From contig JAJOHG010000008.1 of NCBI GenBank assembly GCA_021029095.1, positions 1,054,001 through 1,118,000 of the forward strand: DNA of 64,000 nucleotides, read 5' to 3'. The number at the start of each line of letters is the position of its first letter. Within the stretch, counting starts at the first letter, position 1. Both the position numbers and the translations under genes were made by a program. The notes beneath the pieces were generated by a model that ran no database searches, was not told the origin of the DNA, and was given only the letters and a program-made list of their open reading frames with translations. Source of the stretch: Phellopilus nigrolimitatus. Its lineage: Eukaryota > Basidiomycota > Agaricomycetes > Hymenochaetales > Hymenochaetaceae. This document shows positions 11,445 through 22,389 of this stretch, piece after piece.

Positions 11445-11952
11445 TCTCAAGTTCCTGCCTAATTGGGCTCCTGCCCAGTTGGGTCGACTCAGGGTGTGAT
11501 GGAAGGCAAAAACGGCACGTCGGCTTCGGCGCTCGGACAACAGGTGCCCGGTGCTTGGTCAGTGCGCAGTCGACCGCCGGAAACCTTTTCGGGTGCGCTA
11601 GGGTTATAGAGTTGTCTTGTCAATGTGTAACAATCTTCTCCTGTGTTCTGAAAAATATATATTGTCATGCACTTGCTAGGTATAATAGTCCTATGTAGAC
11701 ATCATGAGGTCAGAAAGAGGTAGTTGTTTCAAAATAGCAAAATGTAGTGAGAGAAGAGACCATATTACAAATTCGAGGGTTTGTTGATTGTAGCCCTAGC
11801 GCACCCGAAAAGGTTTCCGGCGGTCGACTGCGCACTGACCAAGCACCGGGCACCTGTTGTCCGAGCGCCGAAGCCGACGTGCCGTTTTTGCCTTCCATCA
11901 CACCCTGAGTCGACCCAACTGGGCAGGAGCCCAATTAGGCAGGAACTTGAGA
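11445..11952. mobile_element. 508 bp fold-back MITE nested in the TIR of the larger element
   Basis: Arms 11445-11603 and 11794-11952 are near-perfect inverted copies of 159 bp (TCTCAAGTTCCTGCC... against ...GGCAGGAACTTGAGA) around a 190 bp AT-rich spacer with no coding capacity. It sits exactly where the left terminal repeat of the 11400-13954 element is interrupted relative to the right one, so it is the younger insertion. Both boundaries lie in CTCAAG/CTTGAG repeats, so the target duplication cannot be read unambiguously. Confidence 0.85.
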
Positions 11953-12938
11953 CTTGAGCCCCAATGAAAAATCACTCGGGTGAAATCGAATTAGATCGCA
12001 CGATATCGTAAAGAGTCTTGTGGATTCGAATCGGATCGAGTGAACTTGGATGGTGTTTCAAAAGCTGTGTTGCAACTCAATTTAGACGTCTGATTTTCCG
12101 TTGCGACTTGCTCAGAAGATCGACGCGAACGAGAAAAATGGCTAGATAAAAATGAATTCGCCCAACAAAGTGCACACTCGGCTTATGTAAGTTGAAGTCG
12201 TCGCACAACTCGCAACATGTCAAAATCAGTCGCTCGAACTTGTGCTCTTGTGCACAATACCTCGAAGTCATTTCTCACGTGCTCAATTTCGTACTCCGCT
12301 ACCCTCCGCTAAAATTTTGCTACCCTCCGCTAAAATTTTCATGGTTTCCTTGCGACTGCCTCCTCTCCACCATCGACCTCTGCTGCTCTGCGATGTACGA
12401 TCTTTCGTGTCCGGCTGGATGAGCGCACTTGTAAACCTTTTCTGTGTTCGTTGCCGTCTGCATCACTCTCGATCTCGGGCTCATTGTCTCGTTCTTCCAA
12501 TGACAGGGCTGATCGCATCTTGTCCATACAAAACTTTTGCATGCTAAAGACCTTCCGCACGAGGAAACGCAGCAAGGAACACGGACACATCAAACCTACC
12601 TGTGCTGGTTGATGTCACAGGTAACATTATTCAACAAAAGGCATCTGCATGAGTTTGTCAAGACCGACCACCACAAACTGGAGTCGTCCGACACCGTTGA
12701 CAATGTGAGGAGTATGTATGATTTATGACAAGGTGAGTCATCTGATGTCTGCTGACAAGCAGCTTGAAGCTTACTGCATGCCTGTCGACTACGTCGTCAT
12801 CCAGTCAGCATACCTTTCGGCCGACAAGCACAACATCACCGCCGACTCAAAATCGCTGAGGACGAGCGACTTGGTCACTAGACGGTCAATTTCCCATTCC
12901 TCCGAGGGGTAGATCCAGTACGTATTGCTCTATGTGAC

Positions 12939-13566
12939 CTACAACGCTGAGGAAGACGGGCGCGAGCCGACCGTGGCTGCGACGGATGAGTTGTGTGAGT
13001 AGTTTTGATGGGCACGCAGGACGTGATCCGGGATCGTGTTGCGAGTGGTGCCCATCGTACTGAAGAAGTCCGCTTCCGCGTCTAATTGCGGTGTGCCGCC
13101 AAAGTCGTCCCCAAACAGGAACGGAGCGGTCGTGGTCGACTCCCCATCAACGGCTTTTGTGACATCAGTGTGGTCTGACGCGACACTTGTTCCCTGCTTG
13201 GACAGTGTGCGTTCGTACTCTTGCTCTTGTTCCACCTCAGGTTCGGGGGAAAGAGACTGCAGACTCGTGCACGTTGCTCTCCTCAGCATCGACATCGAGC
13301 ACATCCGCCGGTGTCTGCGTAGGCGTTTCAGTCGCCTTGAACTTCTCAACCGCTCCACAGCACAGCCGTGATCTCCGACTTTGAAAATCCAAGCAGCCTC
13401 GTGTGAGTCTGCTTTGAAGAGACTCGCGAGCGCCTTCCAGTGTCGTGTCCCACGCGGACCGGTGTTGTGGATGCTTTCCGGATGGAAGGCGGACGAAACT
13501 GGTGTGCGGGGCAAGGGCGATCGGTGTGCAGGGCAAGGACGACTGGCTGTTCGTCCTCGTTGTCAT
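12939..13566 (-). pseudogene. Decayed reading frames inside the TIR element
   Basis: Two overlapping minus-strand frames each carry protein-like stretches that appear to continue one another across shifts: WKALASLFKADSHEAAW, then KFKATETPTQTPADVLDV, then EPEVEQEQEYERTLSKQ with an acidic run and FLFGDDFGGTPQ. This looks like one gene broken by at least two frameshifts. No DDE triad or known transposase motif was seen, so whether it is the element's own gene or captured cargo is open. Confidence 0.35.
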
Positions 13567-14676
13567 TTTTGTCGCTGTGTTTTTTATGTTTTAGCGTAGC
13601 GTACAACCAATACAGTGCTTGATTTGCTTTTATAAAAGAAAAGTAGTGTGATGAACTGTCAGATTTAATTCGATACCGCCCGATAAAATATGCTACATGA
13701 ATAGAAATGACACTATTTTGCGGGATTCTGCTATAGATTCTGTCGAATGAAAGCGGGCCTGCTCGAATAATCCGTTTTGACTCGTTCGCACTCATTCTGA
13801 CAATAAATATATCGTGATATTCTTAAAATATATTGCGAAATCGGACCAGGTCGCTCAATCCGAAATCATGCGATCTAATTCGATTTCACCCGAGTGATTT
13901 TTCATTGGGCTTGAGCTTGAGCTTGAGATTCTCAAGCTCAACTTTGAGCCCCCCTACTTTACATATTCGCTGCGCGTGATACCGTTGTATTGCCCCAACA
14001 TGCTAGTGCTTCCGCCTTCTACAGTATGTTGTATTGTACTAATACAGAGGTGCTCCTGGCTCGTGCTGCCGCGATAGGTCTGCAGCTAGCGCGGGCCTGC
14101 CTCCCCTCCTTGCTTTGCTGCTGCGTTCGTCCAGCCCGGTCCGGGCTCGTGCTGACCGTGCATCGTGTGCTTTGCGACGCTATTTCCCCCGTCTCTTTCG
14201 CGCGAGCTGTGTGCTCGCGAGACTGCTTATGGCCGCGTGATAAAAACGAATCGCGCGACTGTGCGGGACGTTGACGTTGGGGGGCATCCAGCGACGTTCC
14301 TGGTTGCCACGGTGTCGCAGTCTCTAGAGGTCGGAACGGGCAAGTGGCGTAATTACTTCCGTCTCCCAGGCGGTTTAGACCGGCCGACTAGTGGCTTAGT
14401 GGCTTGTTTGCTGCAGAACTAGCTGGCCCCTTTTTGACAAGGAGCACCTCCGACGGACAAACATTTACGCAGAATAACGTACTTTGACGACTAGAGGTTG
14501 ATAACATGCAAAGTGTTGCTCTTTACTCGCATAGTGATAGTACCGGAGGTTCGGCTCGGGCTAGAGGTAGGTCCCTGGCCTTGCAAATATATTCGATTAC
14601 ACATTCAGCAAAGTGCATTGTATCTCGATATGCTCATGGTCCCTTGCGTCATCTCTCAACGGCCTTCAATGCTACG

Positions 14677-14686
14677 TATATAAGAC
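14677..14686 (+). promoter_or_regulatory. TATA box of small CaaX gene, copy 1
   Basis: TATATAAGAC lies about 80-90 bp upstream of the ATG at 14766. The same element at the same spacing precedes the copies at 31495-31504 and 33545-33554, within a longer stretch conserved between copies. This conservation is the main support. Confidence 0.6.
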
Positions 14687-14765
14687 GGTCATATCGAGTA
14701 CGATAATGCTCATAAGCTTCTAAAAGATTCAGATTCGATCACTATTAGAAGCACAATTTCTCCCA

Positions 14766-15287
14766 ATGGCACAAAATACCGATACTCGATCCAGTAAAAG
14801 CTTTGAGGTCCTCGGAAAGGAACACCTTGAAGGTGAGAGTTTTCAGCGTTTCCTCGTAAGCAGCAGTTTCTCATCAAAGGCGGGAAAATCGAACACATCA
14901 GACTGTTTTGCCTTGAAAGATTGTGCGTATTCTGCCATTTGTCTCGAAATTACTGCAAAATGCTGATGGCACAGCTTATCGGTCTGCCCCTGCCAGACTG
15001 GTATGAGGAATCCAAAGGTGAAGTGTATATCAATTATTATAGCGGTCCCGAAAGAACGACTCTGACAGGTATGCACAATTCATTCGTCTACATCTGTTCT
15101 GTCGGACGAGTATTGATCATGGCATGAACATAGCAGTTTATACAAAAGGGAACAACCCGCCGAAAGTTCTTTGCAAGTGTACATACAAAGAAGATGGCTC
15201 CAAAGAAGAAAAGAAAGTATTGGCTGACATGCACGAAAAATCAAGGAAAAGTACAGCCAGGAGTCAGGATCATGTTCGATGATCTGA
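14766..15287 (+). pseudogene. Small CaaX-box protein, copy 1 (frameshifted)
   Basis: Paralogue of the intact 106-residue gene at 32964-33473. Conserved: start with SFEVLGKEHLEG, donor at 14833, acceptor after TCATCAAAG (14879), donor GTGCGT after 14922, acceptor before ACTGG (about 14997), a YIN-x-YSG exon ending TTLTG, a GTATGC donor and ATAG acceptor at 15134, and a Lys/Glu-rich last exon. Two lesions are seen relative to copy 3. Exon 2 is 43 nt instead of 45, shifting the frame (a change shared with copy 2). An A-run in the last exon is one base short; in the shifted frame the protein would end GSCSMI, a CaaX-type terminus. Function unknown. Confidence 0.6.
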
Positions 15288-15394
15288 GATTAGGGCAGTG
15301 ATACGACAGTCTTGCTTCCTACTGGCAGTAATAGATAATAAACTGTGTTGCACCTCCTTCGGGAGGCAAGTATATCGCATATAAAGGAGCATGT

Positions 15395-15732
15395 TTAGAT
15401 GAGCAAATGCGAGTTCATAACGAAAGTTGCACCAGGCTGGATCAGCGATCTACGAACACCTGTTCTAGATATTCACCATGTACCAGTTGTAGGGCGTAGA
15501 ATAAGAGACGTGTCGATGGACCGACCACGTTGAACTTCTTCGGGCTCTGATTACGCAAGCACAAGACAAGCCACTTCTTCGTGATTGGCTGGACAGTGTT
15601 GATCTCCGGACAACTATCTCGTGCTTGTGGCTTGATCTTTGTCTCGTCGAGTCTTATTCTAAAGTAGAATATAATGCTTGTCGAGCATGTACTGCTGTTC
15701 TCATAACTACTGGCAGTGATCATTGCACACAA
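15395..15732 (-). pseudogene. Convergent remnant with IRLDETKIKPQ, copy 1
   Basis: A minus-strand frame (MITASSYENSS..., IRLDETKIKPQ, ITKKWLVL, LLFYALQLVHGEYLEQVFVD) converges on the small CaaX gene. A related frame lies at 32558-32879 on the other strand with a roughly 10-bp deletion and frameshift after IKPQ. No start context, known domain or complete gene could be established; it may be the 3' end of a decayed gene carried in the inverted duplication. Confidence 0.35.
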
Positions 15733-15735
15733 CGT

Positions 15736-17432
15736 TGAAGGAAAATAAGGGCCAGCTCAATTAATGATGAATTCCATAACTTGCCCAAGTTTCCACACAT
15801 TCTGCGGGATCTAAGTTTATGTACAAGAACGGCATCTCTCCTTCATAGTTCTGTTCAATAACGATGGAAATGCTGACTGTATACAGATTTTAAATCAAAA
15901 AATGGCACCCTCTGATGTCTTCTGACAGTAATTGCTTTTAGGATTACATCTCGGCTATACTGTACAAGGCACAATTATGAGCTGGAAGGGTTTATATAAC
16001 TAGGTCTCTGCAAGGTGCCGTATACTGGTACGTTTAGATTGATACGGTCCGTATTTTATGTTTTCATGGGCAGTACGGTAGTGATGCCGTCGTACTACGG
16101 ATTACACATGTACTCGTGCTTACCAAATGTATTCGGCGATTTCCATTCCTTAGAGCTGGTGTGCCCGTACAAATTCTGCCGTTTCTCGGTGCGGCTCTTG
16201 AACCCGCGTAGTCCCCCCCCCCCCCCCCCCCCCCCCCTCTGCGCATCTCCATGTGGATTCGCGCAGCCTGTGCGATGCGGCACAAGAGCTGGCGGCAGAA
16301 TCCAACGCCGCCCTCTCTCTGACGCCTAATGAACGCCATCAGCAGCCGATTCTTTCACCCTCTCGTTGACTCTCCCGAAATGAAGGGGATGTCGACCCGC
16401 CAACCTCAACCATCGATTGACGCTTTTAATCATCATAGGGCTAGGGCTACTTTTGCCTTCGTCCGCTATACACAATATGATTTACCACATCTGAATTTTA
16501 AATACAGCATTTCTTCGAACACATTGACTTTTTTTCACGCAATTGGTTTATGCAATACTACTTAACATTGAGGGCCGGGGATAGTGCAAAGTACCACTAG
16601 CATTTGTAACGGTCGCAATGCTGCGCGACCCGCAAGAGGGAAGAGCCCGTTGCAAATTAGCCGTGCATTAGTGCCGGCGACCACAAGAAGGAAGTCGCTT
16701 CAGTGGTATTGCGGCGTTTGAACTAATGACTACGATAGCATTGTATCTATCTATGCCTCATGTGTCTCTTTTCGACTTTTCGAACCCTCTGACAATCGGC
16801 GTATAAGTCCGTACATTTCGATATAGTGTCGATTTTTTTTTCAGTATCGTTAAAACGCGGAAATTGTTTGATCCGCTAAAGTCATGATAATTGACCTACC
16901 GAAAGAGAGCAATCAAGAGCTTGCAAACGGCAACCAAAGTCGTACGAGCAAAGTTACTACTTCTAAGAAATGATACTCGCGCTCCATAGTAATTTTCCTT
17001 TATCACTATGTAGAAAAGCCAGAGTCGGCAAAGACTATAGGCAGAAAACTAATAGCAGTGTTTCGTTGTCGGATGCGTTCGAGCGACCTGGGTTCAAGCG
17101 ACCGCTGGTTTTATTGAAAAAACTCGACGCTCGGCCTCTGAGACCGTGCATACAATGTTTGCGATGACCTGATGCAAAATCAACTTTACTTGCAAACTAC
17201 ATAGAGACGCGATCTTTTAGTACTATTCCCGCATCAAAGTGATATGCTCCGTTCAGCAGTTCCTCCATAATTTTTTTTTCCTACATTGCCAGTTGAATAC
17301 GACATTTGATTAATGAGTTCTACTCGCGGTGGGGCAAAGTACAGCGTAGAAATAAATAAAGCACAGAGGTGAATGGTTGGACCTAAATCTACTCACACTG
17401 TCTAATCGAAACCCAGATAAATCAGAAGCTAC
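15736..17432. other. AT-rich intergenic, no gene seen
   Basis: About 1.7 kb without a splice-coherent reading frame. The only notable structure is a 25-bp poly-C run at 16213-16237. The last few hundred bases form the upstream region of the protein kinase. Confidence 0.5.
16213..16237 (+). repeat. 25-bp homopolymer C tract
   Basis: An uninterrupted run of C in otherwise AT-rich intergenic DNA. Such a tract is length-unstable, may form i-motif/G-quadruplex structure, and could also be an assembly-length error. Confidence 0.9.
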
Positions 17433-19019
17433 ATGCCACCTAGAAGGCACTCAAGTCCCGGTTCTACTCCCCAAAGACATATTCAACCCCAATATGTAGG
17501 GATCGACTCTACCGATTATGGGGTCTATTATTATAAGAAGATTCTCGGGGGAGGAGCTCACGGACAAATCTGGGTACGTTGATCAGGAATTTTGCAATGT
17601 ACTTAGGCTCACAACTACCTTCTAAACGGAAAAGGAATGTGATTGGGAGCATCCAAATAGACCAGGAGAAAGACAGGCTGTTGCTGTAAAGGTGATCCGG
17701 AGGGACAGTAGCATCAGAGATCTCGTCAAGAGGGAAGTCGCAATACTGAGGGAGATAAGAGATACTGCCGAAGAGGGCAACCCGGGATACTCTCACCTTG
17801 TAAGTACACAGAGTTACTTGCACGTGCTGAGCTTCAACGATTGATCACCAAAATGTGTTTCCCCTGTGCATCATTGATCGTATAATTAGCTGCACTATTA
17901 CCGCGGAGCTGAACTACAGAATTCGTATCTAATTGCAACAACCCTTCTGAAAGGTGGATCTTTACTTGATCGGCTTGATGCTAGAGGTCCATATCCTGAT
18001 CGTGCGGCTGCAAATACCATAAGGTAATGAAATATATGGTGTTTTCAGAGCATGCTGATCAGTGCAAGTGACTGATTGGATTTTAGACAGATATTGTCTG
18101 GGGTGTCATATCTTCATGACTTGAACATCTGTCATAGAGATCTAAAGTACTGATATTACTTTATACCCGTATTTGACTTCATAACTAATGAGTGATGTGG
18201 TTAAAACAGACTTGAAAACATAATGTACGAGGATAAATATGAGAACTCGTTGAGGATAGTCGATTTTGGGTTGTGAGTGCCATTATCATATACTCGTGCC
18301 GACCTATTGACTTGAATTGATTGCCAACAGAGCAGAAGCCGATTTCAAGCCAAAAGATAGGATAAACACAATAACTGGAACCCCTGGGTATATGGCACCA
18401 GAAACCATTATGGGTTATGATCAGAGTATAAGAGTAGACTGCTGGGCCGTTGGGTACGTGATTACATAGTACCAGAAGTTTACCACCTTATTTGGAATTC
18501 TTGATTACAGTGTAATGACTTATGAACTACTGGTTGGGAAGAGTCCATTCTACGACCCTGGCAACAACTCAAAAATAGAAGAGGAAAAAAATCTTTTAAT
18601 CCGAAACATAGACTACTCAAGCCATGTATGGACAAAATCAGGTAAGCACATTCCAAACAAAACAGTCACGTTTATCCGTTTATCATTTTCCGTAGCTCTC
18701 GATTTCGTCCGGCATCTTTTGATGCGCGACACTGGCTCAAAACGTCGCCTGTCAGCAAACAAGGCATTAATGCATAATGTATGGATTCTCAATTTAATGT
18801 GTTTAGATGTTTATATCAAACTTGGCCTTAAAGTGGATTCCAACAGGTCCAGAAAGTCGGGAGACACCCCGTGGCGTAGATTACTACAGGCAGACTCCCT
18901 GCACATTTGAAAATTGTGAACCTGAACGACAAAGACTTATGCATGACGTAAAGGAAGTATTCTGGAATCCTGCAGACCCACGGGCATACCAAGAACCTGC
19001 AGATCGTAGACGTCGATAA
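17433..19019 (+). CDS. Ser/Thr protein kinase, CAMK-like
   Basis: Predicted 361-residue kinase from nine exons: 17433-17573, 17635-17799, 17890-18023, 18087-18146, 18210-18272, 18331-18453, 18511-18641, 18696-18778 and 18834-19019, every junction in frame. All catalytic elements are visible: Gly loop GGGAHGQIW, VAIK-type Lys66 in AVAVK, HRDLK (Asp165), a DFG motif at residues 185-187 in IVDFGLAEADF, GTPGYMAPE (Glu212) and the subdomain IX Asp in DCWAVGVM. The sequence resembles CAMK/Rad53-like kinases, but no FHA or regulatory domain is present. The C-terminal 60 residues are polar and end in RRRR. It lies in an otherwise gene-poor, AT-rich stretch between the inverted-duplication arm and 20.6 kb. 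Substrate unknown. Confidence 0.9.
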
Positions 19020-20602
19020 GCCACTTCGCAGAAATGAAAGAGCGGGTTCTGATACTTGCAGGACTCCTTTCATAATCACTGGACTGTGCACAAGCAATAC
19101 AAGGACCGGATTCAAGACATATTTCCGTACAAGTAATCGGATATATTTGTGTAGTTAGAATCTTCGTACAAAAGCCACACTATACATATAATTACAGTTT
19201 GAGTATATCTGGAGCTGGCTTACACACCTAACACTTTTTGCAAAGTTTATATCGGTCTGATTTAAGAAAAGGTGTAATAAAGAAGAAAGCAAACATAATA
19301 CCGTACTGCGAGGATTTGAAACCGCATGGTCCTATAGACATAATTTCGGCGTGCTAGTGAGCTCAACGGTCTATCAGAGGCGCTTCGAGTGTTCGACATA
19401 CACAGAATCGATGGTAAAACCTTTCTGTTATCCGGCTTTCGAGGGTTCAGCTCTTTAAAGTAAAGGAAGCGACGTCCCCTTCTCTGCCTGACACGAAACA
19501 TAAATTAGCGGCGTCTAGATTACAAGAATTTTAAGAGTCCGCTAGAGCCCGTCGGTCTGCTAAATAATAGTGAGCAGTACAGTTTCGAACATCTGTATGT
19601 AAATACGTATCAATGATACCATCCATAACAGAGTAGATTCGGAAAACCAAGGCGGAGTTTGCGATTTGAAGCACAGCACCAAAAACATCAGTACATACAT
19701 GACGAGCAGGAATAAACATCGACTACGAGAAGCCAGTAAAGTGGTAAAAGCAGAGTAAAATGGGATGACTTACCTTGGTGAGCAATTTTTGGACAAGTTC
19801 AAGTGCTCAATCACTTTTCAGTGGTTAGTACTAAGATTAGTCAGCAGCCACATGCCGGACGATGTGCCCGTCGCCCGAAGAATGATTCAAATTAGCAAGT
19901 TAGCCGACGCGGCCGACCCTCCGTGCAGTCTAGGACACGCAACTTAGAGGCATGTGGAGTGGACTATGTATCAAATCGGACATACGTAGTCTTATGATTT
20001 CGATGAGCTATCATTCCGCTTCCTCGCTTCGCCGCTGTCTAAATAATGGGGTTTCTTCTATCCCGCTATCCAGAAAAAGCTCGGTACATGCAGATTTTCA
20101 CCTGCAGACATTGCATTCATATTGATTGGAAAACTACTCTTTCTTCATCCGAGTTTAGCCAATAACCTCTAAAAATGAGAACTTGGAGAAACGTCGTTTG
20201 AGACCAACTGGGAGTATATCCATCATGTTACGGATGGCACGTGTAGTCGCCGCCTTCCTTCTTCAATGTAATCGCGTCTTGGCGTAGATTGCCTCGTGCG
20301 AGAAATGAGGATATGTGGCCTATGCGTGAGAGCACGCGCAGGCCCGCTCACGCATAGGCCCGCCTCTATCGACACTTGTACTATAGCTGTGCGTGCGGGT
20401 CTAAGGACACAGACTGAGAAACAAATGCATAAAGGCCCATGCTAACGAAGGAGGGTGAACAGCTTGGCTCATCTACCCTCCCCCTACCCCTCTCTTGATC
20501 AGTCCGGCCGTCCTCGACATTCTCTCTGCGAGTTCTACAGACAGGCCACAGCGGCGTCAGTCTGAGAACATACACTCAGAGCACAATTCTTCACGATCGG
20601 CG
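19020..20602. other. Intergenic, no gene supportable
   Basis: About 1.6 kb. A few short open stretches on the minus strand (for example 19719-19531, FGAVLQIANSALVFRIY) have no supporting start or splice context. A strong hairpin lies at 20317-20360. The last 150 bases before 20603 are pyrimidine-rich. Confidence 0.45.
20317..20360. repeat. Perfect 14-bp hairpin, 16-bp loop
   Basis: GGCCTATGCGTGAG at 20317-20330 is followed after a 16-bp spacer by its exact reverse complement at 20347-20360. It lies about 240 bp upstream of the start of the gene at 20603. It may be a relic of a short palindromic element or a regulatory palindrome; no target duplication is evident. Confidence 0.85.
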
Positions 20603-22123
20603 ATGTTGGAGTCGATCCCCGCTCAGGCTTACGGGCCTACCTCGTATTATCCATACGAGTATGTCCAGCCTTTCCAGCCTCTGGGACAGCCTCAGGATGC
20701 CGCAATTGCCCTCGGTATGATTAGTCCCTATGAGTGGCAGAGTCCGGTGCCTATGGGAGATACGTTTTCACTGTCTCCACCAGTCAAATATGTCGTCGGT
20801 ACACCTATGCCTGGCTCGCTGCATTCGCAGTCCCGCTCCAAACTCCGAAAGCACCCTCATCGTGAACATAATCATACGCAGCCACAGACGCTACACCTTG
20901 CACCTTCCGTTCCCTACAATCTTACTTCATACCCTGACTATTATGCGCCGCAACCTGGTCTGCGCTCGCGGGCTTCGATGTCTTTCCCTGAACCTCAGCT
21001 TTACCTGAGCCCGCTTCGTGGTGGACCGAGCCCCTCCCACTCAGGAAGGACTAGCTCCGGAGTTACCTCGGGAGATATCTGGGTAGAGCCCGAGCACTGC
21101 GATTACCTCGTCAAAGCGGTAAACGAGATGGCGCTATGCAAAGACATATTTTCGAAATGGGTCGAGCAGCTCAATCAGTGAGTAAATAGCATGCTTTTCG
21201 AGACCAGATGATTTCTTCTATGACTTTGAACTGACTCCGATGCTTGGTGCAGCGCTGATCTAGGAAAGAAGGACAAAGTCGAGAACAGCATTATTGACCA
21301 GATAAACAGTCTTGCCGAAGACGCGGTCTCTGCACTCTCCTCCTCTGAGAATATGCTGCGCACATATCAGGCTCTCGCGCGGCTTATGGACAGACGACTC
21401 TCCTCCATTGCCTCCTCGGCGAACGGCGGGGACCTTTTTGCCAGCTCCTCTCGGTCGCGAAAGAACGACGATTTCCAGACGCTCGCGATCGACATCAAGG
21501 TGCATTCGTCGGAGATCTCCCAGTTCGCGAGAGATATGTTCAGGAAGCTGTATGCGCTGCAGGATAATGTGAGGCAGACCCGCGACAAGTATTCCTTCAG
21601 AAAAAAGATCTGGGGCGGGCTCTGCTTTGTCTTCAGATGGGTCGCACGGGTGCTCGCATTCTCTGGAACGGTCTCTACGTTCGTGCATCCGCTTGGTTTG
21701 GTCGGCACAGCAGCCATGCATGCATCCTCAGGCATAGCGTCTCTGGTTTCCTCTGTGTGTGATAAGATCCGGGAAGGTATGTTCCTTTCGATACGCCTTC
21801 ACTAAGGAAGCCACTTATCTGATATCTTGCTTTTTCCCAATTGTGTCCCAGGCTACGAGGAGTCCAATATGGACGGGGTGCTTCATCTCCTGCGCGAGCA
21901 CGTACCTCAGTCCGTAGAAATCGCGCTACAGAGCTTAAGAAGATTTCACGCGGCGCAGGCCATATTTCGGTTTCATCTTGACGTTCAGCAGGGCAAGGCG
22001 TCCGGGTACATGGCCCCGAACGAGGCTGCGCGCGCACGGCGTAACTGGCGGAAAGCAGCGTCGCTGCTCAAACTGAAAGATGGATATTCACTTATATCGG
22101 ATGGAGACTCCTCGTCATGGTAG
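20603..22123 (+). CDS. Unknown protein, member 2 of the two-gene family
   Basis: Predicted 456-residue protein; exons 20603-21177, 21253-21776 and 21852-22123 (intron phases 2 and 1, identical to the gene at 4836-6428). The N-terminal 160 residues are disordered and rich in Pro, Tyr, Ser and His. Residues 168-192 form the helix YLVKAVNEMALCKDIFSKW that matches ALVRAVDDMNVCADIVSGW of member 1, with intron 1 directly after it in both. The middle exon encodes long helices (NSIIDQINSLAEDAV..., IDIKVHSSEISQFARDM) and a Gly/Ala/Val-rich hydrophobic segment (GLCFVFRWVARVLAFSG...) that could insert into a membrane and is absent from member 1. The last exon contains MDGVLHLLREHV and FRFHLDVQ, aligning with member 1's MSDGVRALRAAV and FRLEVQ. 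Start at the first in-frame ATG (20603). Function unknown. Confidence 0.82.
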
Positions 22124-22389
22124 TGGCATTCGGTCTACACACATTCTTATACCTTTGTTCGGCTTTGATTTCTTCGTCAGCCCACAACTTATACTTCCAA
22201 CTTATGCATCTGCGCTCACCTTTATCCTGTCTGGCTTTCTTCAGTTTCCAGTGTACTTGCTGAGCAACGTTTAATGCTGTCTTTCTGTTCTTTTTCAGAT
22301 ATATAATATCGCAGCCTATGTATCGGCTTCTAGCCGCTGGATCACATACAATATTACACACCTTTCCTATATTCCGCCAAAACAGTTCT

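Larger units (their letters stand above)
11400..13954. mobile_element. 2.55 kb terminal-inverted-repeat DNA transposon, degenerate
   Basis: Begins GGGGGGCTCAAAGTTGAGC at 11400 and ends with the inverse at 13954. Both ends abut the dinucleotide TA, a possible 2-bp target duplication. The terminal repeat continues inward on the right as CCCAATGAAAAATCACTCGG and beyond (about 13865-13910); the matching left segment (11958-12000) is separated from its tip by the nested MITE. The full terminal repeat is therefore about 90 bp. The interior has no intact transposase, only broken minus-strand frames around 12.9-13.6 kb, and a tandem CTACCCTCCGCTAAAATTTT duplication near 12300. Superfamily unassigned. 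Confidence 0.75.
14215..15735 (+). repeat. Inverted segmental duplication, left arm
   Basis: This block is repeated in reverse complement at 32560-34240. Matching landmarks are the TTGACAAGGAGCACCTCCG region (14430-14460 against 33980-34015), the CTCCCAGGCGGTTTAGACCG region, the GCCTTGCAAATATATTCG segment, the small CaaX gene, and a convergent fragment with IRLDETKIKPQ. Divergence is substantial, with indels throughout, so the duplication is not recent. Its left edge lies just outside the 11400-13954 element. Confidence 0.75.

Noticed and set aside
16213..16237. Poly-C tract as a telomere-related or regulatory repeat
   Set aside because: A plain homopolymer without telomeric unit structure; reported only as a repeat.
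17050..17120. tRNA-like B-box (GGGTTCAAGCG)
   Set aside because: No matching A box or cloverleaf stems could be drawn around it.
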